A stretch of 19,541 bases of DNA. Origin: Rhodothermaceae bacterium. GTDB lineage: Bacteria > Bacteroidota > Rhodothermia > Rhodothermales > Rubricoccaceae. Shown here in pieces: positions 14,985 through 19,541 of the stretch. The notes beneath the pieces are model-generated. The model saw only the letters and a list, made by a program, of their open reading frames with translations. It ran no database searches and had not been told where the DNA came from. Every line of letters begins with the position of its first letter. Position 1 is the first letter of the stretch. A program made the translations under genes and the position numbers. The stretch covers positions 1 through 19,541 of the forward strand of contig JABDIZ010000241.1 in the NCBI GenBank assembly GCA_013003465.1, written 5' to 3'.

Positions 14985-15770
14985 ATGATAGGGCGTTTGC
15001 GCCGCGAATGGCAAGGCTTCCGCGAGGGCCTGCGCCGCCTCGACACGCAGGCGGCGGTCGTGCTCGTGGCCGCCGTCGTCCTCGTGCTGCTCCAGTTGCA
15101 GATCGGCAACCGAAGCTTTTTCTGGGCGCACATCGCCGAGGCGGTGGACCCGGCAAACCGGCAGTTGGCCGCGTGGGGGTGGTGGTTCGGCATGCAGGGC
15201 GTGCTGGGCTTCGTGGTGCCTGTGCTGATTCTCACGCTCGGCTTCAAGCGCAAGCCGTCCGAGATCGGCCTCGGCCTGGGCGACTGGAAGCTGGCGTCGG
15301 TCCTCGCCCTCCTCTACGCCGTGCCCGTCGTCATCGGCACCTGGGTGCTCTCGAACGGGGCCGACTTCCAGGCGCAGTATCCGCACTTCGCCGGGGCCAA
15401 ATTCGACTGGGGGCTGTTCCTCGTCTACGAGCTGCTCTTCCTGTTCTACTGGCTCGGGTGGGAGTACCTGTGGCGTGGGTTCGTGTTGTTCGGGACGGCG
15501 CCCGCGTTCGGCGTCGGCGCCATCGTGGTGCAGATGGTCCCCTTCGCCATCCTCCACGCCGACAAGCCCGTAGCAGAAGCCTACCTCTCAATTCTTGGCG
15601 GGCTGGCACTCGGCGCGCTCGTGTGGCGGTGCCGGAGCTTCTGGATTGCCGTCCCGATCCACGCCTTCCAGATGCTCGCCCTCGACTTCTGGTGCACGCT
15701 CCGCGCCCGCTCCGGCGCCGAGGGCCTCGGCCTCGACGCACTGATGCAGGCCTTCGGCGGAGGGAGCTAA
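14985..15770 (+). CDS. CPBP (CAAX/Abi) family intramembrane protein
   Basis: The 261-residue inner-membrane protein has about six to seven hydrophobic segments (for example 22-38, 70-86, 103-121, 143-158, 174-190 and 201-214). It carries the CPBP signature in three parts: EYLWRG (160-165) for motif 1, FAILH (187-191) followed by ADKPVAE for motif 2, and HAFQM (226-230) for motif 3. In motif 1 the first of the two Glu of EExxxR is Trp (WEYLWR), so one putative catalytic glutamate is missing; I believe this variant occurs in other CPBP proteins. Family members include prenyl-protein proteases and bacteriocin-immunity proteins; the substrate here cannot be told. The ATG at 14985 is favoured because the protein looks family-like from there; an ATG at 14901 adds 28 residues with no similarity. 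A shortened copy of its C-terminus occurs at 18000-18059. Confidence 0.85.
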   Translation: MIGRLRREWQGFREGLRRLDTQAAVVLVAAVVLVLLQLQIGNRSFFWAHIAEAVDPANRQLAAWGWWFGMQGVLGFVVPVLILTLGFKRKPSEIGLGLGDWKLASVLALLYAVPVVIGTWVLSNGADFQAQYPHFAGAKFDWGLFLVYELLFLFYWLGWEYLWRGFVLFGTAPAFGVGAIVVQMVPFAILHADKPVAEAYLSILGGLALGALVWRCRSFWIAVPIHAFQMLALDFWCTLRARSGAEGLGLDALMQAFGGGS

Positions 15771-15798
15771 GCGCCAGCCCAGCAGCGAGAACCCCGGA

Positions 15799-15837
15799 AT
15801 GCCTGTGTTGAACGCATGCCGTGCTCAACACAGGCAT
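15799..15837. terminator. Bidirectional hairpin, CPBP / FG-GAP convergent junction
   Basis: ATGCCTGTGTTGA (15799-15811) pairs perfectly with TCAACACAGGCAT (15825-15837), a 13 bp stem with a 13 nt loop that itself contains the palindrome GCATGC. It sits in the 83 bp between two converging 3' ends and fits a shared terminator, though neither side has a T-run. Confidence 0.6.
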
Positions 15838-15853
15838 CCCAGCCCCGAGAGCG

Positions 15854-17725
15854 TTACCGCGCGACGGTCAGGCGCTGTGTGTGCGTCTCGGCCCCGAGTG
15901 TCAGGTGGAGCACGTAGACCCCGCTCGGGAGGCCAGTCGCATCAAAGGCAACCGCGTGATCACCAGCCGACTGCGTCCCGGCGGCCAATGCGGCCACTTC
16001 GCGCCCGAGCACATCGTACACGGCGAGCCGGACGTCCTGTTGAGCCGCCAGCGCATACCGGACCATGGCATGACCTGCCGTAGGATTGGGCGCGGCAGGC
16101 GCAAGCACGTTGGCGAGCGTAGGTACATCAACCTCGTTAGGCGTGGCGAGCGGCCCCTCCTGGTAAAGCAGTATGTCGTTGGATGCCGAGATGCGTCCGG
16201 TCGAAAGGGCATACAAGACATTGACGGCTCCAGCGTCTTCCGTCGTACCAATGGCTTCCCCCGGCACACCGGCAGCGAGGTCGTCATTCCCATCGCCGTT
16301 GAAATCTCCGGCGGCCACAAAGAACCCGAATGCGTCCTCTGCTTCGGCCCCGCCCTCAATGCCCGAGGTGTTCTGGTTGAACTGCACCACATTTGCAGCA
16401 TCGATGCCCCCCTCGTCTGTATAGAAAACCAGGCTGGTTCCGGCACCGCCTGCGCCGCCGACGAGCGCACCGGGACTTCCGGCCACGACGAAAGGAGTCG
16501 CTCCGCGGGGATTGCCTACGGCCAGCGACGTGCCGAATCGACCGTCTTCTCCAAACAAAACCCAAAACTGATCCCCGGTTGCATTGAGCCCACCTGCGGC
16601 CCCAAAGATGAAGTGAACGATGCCGTTATCCACCCTCGTCTCTCCGTTGACGGTCCAATCCTCGTACGCTGCACTGACGACCAGGTCGTCAAAGGCATCC
16701 AGGTTGAGATTGCCTGCAGCCAGTGCATACCCGAATCGGTCATCAGTCTCGGGAAAAGGAGAGCTTGAAAGATCGCCCTGGTTCCAATCCTGCGCCCCCT
16801 CGCCCGTGAGCCCTACGGTCACCTGACCGAAGAGGACATACACTGCGCCTGCATCCACCGTTGATCCGATGTTTTCGAAAGGCGTGCCGATGGCGAGGTC
16901 GTCCGTGGTGTCCCCATCGAAGTCCCCAACCGCGAGGGCCCAACCAAACCGATCCCCCGCTTCGGCAGCACCGGGAACGCTGTCATTGCCCTGATCCCAG
17001 AACTGATTGCCAGCGGCAGTCAGCCCATCCGGCGACCCATAGATCACCTGCACCGCGCCCGCATTCGCGGTTGAACCGATGGCCTCTCCCGGCACCCCGA
17101 TAACCAGATCATCATGCCCGTCTCGGTCGAAGTCGCCAGCTGCTACGGCGAATCCAAATTCATCTCCGGCCTCAGCCCCTCCACCGATGTCGGGGCTGTC
17201 CTGGTCCCAGAGTTGGTTACCATCCGCCGTGAGCCCATCCGCCGAACCGTAGAGCACGCTCACCGCCCCGGCCTCAGCCAAGCCGTTCACCGTCGCCTTT
17301 CGGATGCCAATGGCGAGATCCTCGTAGGTGTCGCCGTCGAAGTCACCGGAAGCCAGCGCATAGCCAAACCAGTCGTCGGCGCGGGAATCGCCTAACACAC
17401 CAGGCGACTCCTGGGTCCAGACCTGCGCAGCGCTGGCCTGAATGCCCCCGTCGGAGCCATAGAGTATGGTGACCGCACCGGCCTCCGCGATGGTGCCTAC
17501 GTCCTCGAAGGGCGCACCCACAGCGATATCGCCGAAGCCGTCATTGTTGAAGTCGCCGTGGGCCACAGCCCGGCCAAACTGATCGCCGACATCCGACGTG
17601 CCGGGCACCTGCGCGTAGCTGGTCGACGACAGAAGAAGTGCCAACGCGCAGAGCGCAAGGGCGCGAAACACGCTGTCAATGGAAATGGGTAGAGAGCAGG
17701 CAACAAGACGTAGTGAGGTGCGCAT
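15854..17725 (-). CDS. FG-GAP beta-propeller protein with T9SS sorting domain
   Basis: The 623-residue protein has a signal peptide with a long N-region (hydrophobic core about 19-33, ending SYAQ near 39) and seven integrin-alpha-like FG-GAP repeats (about 45-505). Each repeat has the pattern FGxAxAxGDFDxDxxxDLAIGxP...AGAVxVLYG. A C-terminal type IX secretion sorting domain spans about 541-623 (APNPTAGHAMVRY, VRLAVYDVLGREVAALA, GLPSGVYVLHL, ending TQRLTVAR). Calcium-type DxDxDxxxD loops are intact or nearly so in blades 1-4 and 7 (D58, D128, D198, D268 and D474). Blade 5 has NLNLDAFDD, and blade 6 has lost the loop altogether (NPRGATPFV). The protein should cross the outer membrane by T9SS and be surface-bound or released, perhaps as an adhesin; binding partners are unknown. 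No second gene is close, so it is probably transcribed alone. Confidence 0.92.
   Translation of the reverse strand: MRTSLRLVACSLPISIDSVFRALALCALALLLSSTSYAQVPGTSDVGDQFGRAVAHGDFNNDGFGDIAVGAPFEDVGTIAEAGAVTILYGSDGGIQASAAQVWTQESPGVLGDSRADDWFGYALASGDFDGDTYEDLAIGIRKATVNGLAEAGAVSVLYGSADGLTADGNQLWDQDSPDIGGGAEAGDEFGFAVAAGDFDRDGHDDLVIGVPGEAIGSTANAGAVQVIYGSPDGLTAAGNQFWDQGNDSVPGAAEAGDRFGWALAVGDFDGDTTDDLAIGTPFENIGSTVDAGAVYVLFGQVTVGLTGEGAQDWNQGDLSSSPFPETDDRFGYALAAGNLNLDAFDDLVVSAAYEDWTVNGETRVDNGIVHFIFGAAGGLNATGDQFWVLFGEDGRFGTSLAVGNPRGATPFVVAGSPGALVGGAGGAGTSLVFYTDEGGIDAANVVQFNQNTSGIEGGAEAEDAFGFFVAAGDFNGDGNDDLAAGVPGEAIGTTEDAGAVNVLYALSTGRISASNDILLYQEGPLATPNEVDVPTLANVLAPAAPNPTAGHAMVRYALAAQQDVRLAVYDVLGREVAALAAGTQSAGDHAVAFDATGLPSGVYVLHLTLGAETHTQRLTVAR
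16211..17593 (-). repeat. Seven in-frame FG-GAP repeat units
   Basis: Repeat units of about 60-70 codons inside the propeller gene share the motifs FGxAxAxGDF, DDLAIG and AGAVxVLYG. Spacing is regular, apart from a somewhat different fourth-to-sixth unit spacing. The DNA of the units has diverged, so this is an old protein-level repeat and not a recent DNA duplication. Confidence 0.85.
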
Positions 17726-17999
17726 AGGAAGCGAAGCCAGGGTGAGTAGAGATCAGGCTCCAAGCCAACGCTCGACATGAGTGGGGCTTGAATTGGAGAG
17801 CCGTTCACCCACACACGCAGCATCCGGCATGAAAACCGATCATCACTCGTGAAAAAGGCCACGTGCACCGGGATACGCTCAGAGGCTGGTGAGGCGGATC
17901 CTCCTTGGACCGGTCCCATTCGCGTCGCTCCTCTGACACACCTGTATCAACACCGAATCGTATCGTGCTCTCGTCTCACGTACCTGAACCAGCATGATC

Positions 18000-18059
18000 A
18001 ACGGCGCTTTCGGCTTTTGCCTCGACGCGCTGATACAGGCCCTGGGTGGAGGTGGCTGA
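18000..18059 (+). pseudogene. Relic of a CPBP gene 3' end
   Basis: The frame reads NGAFGFCLDALIQALGGGG and then TGA, against SGAEGLGLDALMQAFGGGS and then TAA at the end of the CPBP gene (15711-15770). Thirteen of the last 18 residues agree, and the DNA agrees through the LDAL.QA core. An in-frame TGA at 17985 separates it from anything upstream, and I see no further similarity to the CPBP gene. It is best read as a remnant of a second CPBP copy or a partial duplication about 2.3 kb away. Confidence 0.6.
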
Positions 18060-18102
18060 GTACGCACCTCGCGTTAGCCTGTGCCTGCGTCCCATTCCGT
18101 GC

Positions 18103-18129
18103 AGCGACGCCCCCGGTAGGGTCGTCGCT
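18103..18129. terminator. Hairpin downstream of the minus-strand DoxX-like gene
   Basis: AGCGACG (18103-18109) pairs with CGTCGCT (18123-18129), and CCC/GGG extends the stem inside across a small bulge. It begins 26 bp past the 3' end of the DoxX-like gene at 18156. There is no T-run on either strand. Confidence 0.4.
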
Positions 18130-18155
18130 CAGATGGCTTTACGCGGCCATCGTAC

Positions 18156-18524
18156 TCAGAGGAGCACGATGGCTCCACTCATGAGCAGCATCAGGAAAGC
18201 GGGCAATGCTTTCATCCAGGGATCGCTGACCTTGATGTGCATAGCCAGAGCCCCCACCATAAGAACAGCCACCACACCAGCGGCGGGCCGGACGAGCGCG
18301 GGTACCCACAAACCCACGAGGAGGGCAATCGCCGCCCCGATCTTCAGCGCGCCAACCACATAGAAGAGCCACATCGGCAGGCCATACGCCTGAAACTCCT
18401 CCTTCAGCGACTGTGCGTCGCCACCGCGGTACGACGTGGACGACCGCGCCCGGACCAGCCACACGTTGAGCAACCCAAGGGCCACAACCACCTGGAGAAT
18501 CACGGAGACGGACAGAGACGGCAT
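18156..18524 (-). CDS. DoxX-like four-helix membrane protein (copy 1)
   Basis: The 122-residue protein has four hydrophobic helices (about 5-24, 50-70, 77-95 and 104-122) and the DoxX_2-type core EEFQAYGLPMWLFYVVGALK, then IGAAIALLVGLWVPALV. DoxX-like proteins are small inner-membrane proteins whose biochemical role is mostly unsettled; some have been linked to redox complexes. The ATG at 18524 starts right before the first helix. The gene is divergent from a second DoxX-like gene 64 bp away, and the two share the pattern EF..(Y/F)GL, a (V/L)xGALK/ALG helix and a third helix ending in (H/R)I(K/R)V. They look like distant paralogues and could form one complex, which is an inference. Confidence 0.8.
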   Translation of the reverse strand: MPSLSVSVILQVVVALGLLNVWLVRARSSTSYRGGDAQSLKEEFQAYGLPMWLFYVVGALKIGAAIALLVGLWVPALVRPAAGVVAVLMVGALAMHIKVSDPWMKALPAFLMLLMSGAIVLL

Positions 18525-18588
18525 CTACGTTCTGCTTGCGCTGTACTACCCTAAACTACGCGATCCACCTGTTTCCGGTCACTGGCTC
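18525..18588. promoter_or_regulatory. 64 bp divergent promoter region of the DoxX-like pair
   Basis: The short gap between the two divergent starts must serve both genes. On the minus strand TAGTTTAG near 18552-18559 resembles the Bacteroidota -7 element TAnnTTTG at seven of its eight positions counting the free ones, but no matching -33 box is clear. Confidence 0.3.
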
Positions 18589-18945
18589 ATGGAAATTGCC
18601 TACCAGGCCTGTAAAGCGCTCTCCATTGCGCTCTTTCTGTACTACGGCCTGCAGTGCCTGGTCTCCGACGCGATGGTGGCCGAGTTCGAACGCTTCGGGC
18701 TCGCGCGTTTCCGGCGGCTCACTGGGGGCCTGGAGGTGCTCGGCGCGCTGGGACTGGTAGTCGGCTACCTCCTGCCAGCCTTCGTCCTCCTCGCGTCGGC
18801 CGGACTGGCCCTACTCATGTTCCTGGGGGTGTTGACGCGCATCCGCGTCCGTGATACCCTCCTGGAGACGCTCCCCGCCGCCATCCTGCTGCTCGTCAAC
18901 GTCTACATCTTTGTCTATGCATTCCGAGTCGCCGCCCCTGGGTAA
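18589..18945 (+). CDS. DoxX-like four-helix membrane protein (copy 2)
   Basis: The 118-residue protein has four hydrophobic helices. It includes SIALFLYYGLQCLVSDAMVA, then EFERFGLARFRRLTGGLEVL, then GALGLVVGYLLPAFVLLASA and a last helix LETLPAAILLLVNVYIFVY. The EF.RFGL and GxLExLGALGLxxGY segments are typical of DoxX-like proteins. The ATG at 18589 is chosen because the first helix follows at once; the frame is open back to 18436, but that part overlaps the divergent neighbour. Whether it works with that neighbour is unknown. Confidence 0.8.
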   Translation: MEIAYQACKALSIALFLYYGLQCLVSDAMVAEFERFGLARFRRLTGGLEVLGALGLVVGYLLPAFVLLASAGLALLMFLGVLTRIRVRDTLLETLPAAILLLVNVYIFVYAFRVAAPG

Positions 18946-19001
18946 GCGCGCGATATCCTTTGTGGAGCGCACGCAGCCTCGAAGCACACTATCGAGGCCT
19001 C

Positions 19002-19040
19002 TGCATCGACCAGACGCGCGCCTCCTCCGCGCGTGATGCA
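19002..19040. terminator. Bulged hairpin between convergent DoxX-like and M24 genes
   Basis: ACGCGCG (19014-19020) pairs with CGCGCGT (19028-19034) around a 7 nt loop. TGCATC (19002-19007) pairs with GATGCA (19035-19040), leaving a 6 nt bulge on the left arm. It lies in the 139 bp between two converging 3' ends and fits a bidirectional terminator without a T-tract. Confidence 0.45.
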
Positions 19041-19084
19041 CCGTCCGGGAGGCGTTGGCGCTCTCGCCTCCTTCTCATCGACCG

Positions 19085-19541
19085 CTACGGCCTCGGGATG
19101 AGCAGAAGGGCCTCCTGCCTCGGGTCGATGTAGGTCACCGTCTCGCCATCGAAAAAAGCGTCCTCCTCCAGCATGAAGCGGATCGTCTTGTCTCCCCACT
19201 CGGGAACGGCAACGGCAGCGTTGAGCTCGATCGAATGCGCCGTGTTCGGAAAAAGCGGGTAGTCACCACGGCCAGGGACGCCGCCCTGCTGATCCCAGAG
19301 GCCGATGGTGGGTCCGGCGCCGTGGCCGTGGAAGCCGATGGGGTGCGTGTAGATGGTCGCAGCGAGGCCCTCCGCGCGGGCGGCGTCGAGCGCGGCGCGG
19401 AGGATAGCGTTGCCGCTGCGCCCGGTCTCGAACTGTGCCGTCAGCAGATCCTGGACGCGGTTTGCGGCGGCGAGCCCGGCCACGAGTCCGGCGGGCGCGG
19501 CCGTCTCGCCCGGGCGGAGGACGTAGGCTTGCTGCTGGGTG
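19085..19541 (-). CDS. M24 family metallopeptidase, C-terminal part (runs off the window)
   Basis: Only the last 151 residues are present; the gene's 5' part lies beyond the right edge. The visible segment carries the C-terminal half of the pita-bread fold of methionine and Xaa-Pro aminopeptidases. It has THPIGFHGHGAGPTIGLWD with the His ligand and its GHGxG surroundings, HSIELNAAV with a first Glu ligand, and FMLEEDAFFDGE with the final Glu ligand. The two Asp ligands expected earlier are outside the window. The end LLIPRP matches the short C-terminus usual for secreted M24-like proteins. The frame is open to the edge with no start needed; a GTG at 19483 is internal. Whether it is a true aminopeptidase or a prolidase-like enzyme cannot be told from this part. 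Confidence 0.75.
   Translation of the reverse strand, partial: TQQQAYVLRPGETAAPAGLVAGLAAANRVQDLLTAQFETGRSGNAILRAALDAARAEGLAATIYTHPIGFHGHGAGPTIGLWDQQGGVPGRGDYPLFPNTAHSIELNAAVAVPEWGDKTIRFMLEEDAFFDGETVTYIDPRQEALLLIPRP

Larger units (their letters stand above)
17726..18155. other. 430 bp gene-poor stretch with a gene relic and a hairpin
   Basis: I see no intact gene. The part next to 17725 should hold the promoter of the FG-GAP gene, but no clear elements are visible. A plus-strand open frame from 17849 has a composition rich in Arg, His and Trp and no family match, so it is judged non-coding. The stretch contains the CPBP C-terminal relic at 18000-18059 and a hairpin at 18103-18129, listed separately. 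Base composition is less GC-biased than in the neighbouring genes. Confidence 0.5.

Noticed and set aside
14907..15557. N-terminal extension of the GH3 frame by 217 codons
   Set aside because: It is antisense to the CPBP gene and compositionally a shadow; the signal-like segment follows the GTG at 14906.
17726..17850. Promoter elements for the FG-GAP gene
   Set aside because: TTTT-rich patches on the minus strand do not line up with a second element at a usual spacing, so no promoter is called.
17849..18184. 111-codon plus-strand frame in the gap after the FG-GAP gene
   Set aside because: It has no hydrophobic or family pattern, mixed codon use, and overlaps the CPBP relic in another frame.
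1..19541. Search for CRISPR arrays, tRNA/rRNA genes, insertion sequences and phage genes
   Set aside because: No regularly spaced repeats, no cloverleaf or rRNA-like segments, and no transposase or integrase motifs were seen on reading the window. A tool-based scan was not possible.

Overview
The window is GC-rich and densely coded, with almost no purine-rich Shine-Dalgarno sequences ahead of the starts. One secreted protein ends in a type IX secretion (Por) sorting domain. Together with the lipoprotein-rich content, this suggests a member of the Bacteroidota, most likely a marine or halophilic Rhodothermia-type bacterium. The placement is an inference from gene style; there is no marker rRNA in the window.

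Left edge (1-1452): a disturbed stretch with a short minus-strand coding tail, a winged-helix regulator cut off before its domain is complete, lower-GC sequence of no clear origin, and one intact gene for a small secreted four-cysteine protein. Next comes argS on the minus strand (1453-3168). Divergent from it is a run of three lipoprotein genes (3284-5094): a DUF4163/DUF3298-type protein and two tandem paralogues that share one C-terminal domain on different tethers.

Centre: a two-gene minus-strand cell-elongation operon, mrdA (PBP2) and rodA (5155-8303), supplies the transpeptidase and the SEDS glycosyltransferase of lateral-wall synthesis. Divergent from it is the largest gene of the window (8649-11819). 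It combines a zinc metalloprotease-like domain, a TolB-like WD40/PD40 propeller and a C-terminal Omp85/BamA-like barrel. It ends at a strong intrinsic-terminator-like hairpin that lies immediately ahead of pyrD, a membrane-type dihydroorotate dehydrogenase with Cys where class 2 enzymes usually have the catalytic Ser.

Right part: a GH3 (NagZ-like) glycosidase gene is convergent with pyrD and divergent from a CPBP/CAAX-type membrane protein gene. An FG-GAP beta-propeller protein with a T9SS sorting domain follows, then a gene-poor 430 bp stretch holding a relic of the CPBP gene's 3' end, a divergent pair of DoxX-like membrane protein genes, and the C-terminal half of an M24 metallopeptidase that runs off the window.

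Most genes are ordinary housekeeping or envelope genes, and I see no defence island, CRISPR array, transposase or RNA gene. The items most worth a second look are the protease-propeller-Omp85 fusion, the Cys-type PyrD with a hairpin directly ahead of its start, the truncated regulator at the left edge, and the CPBP relic.
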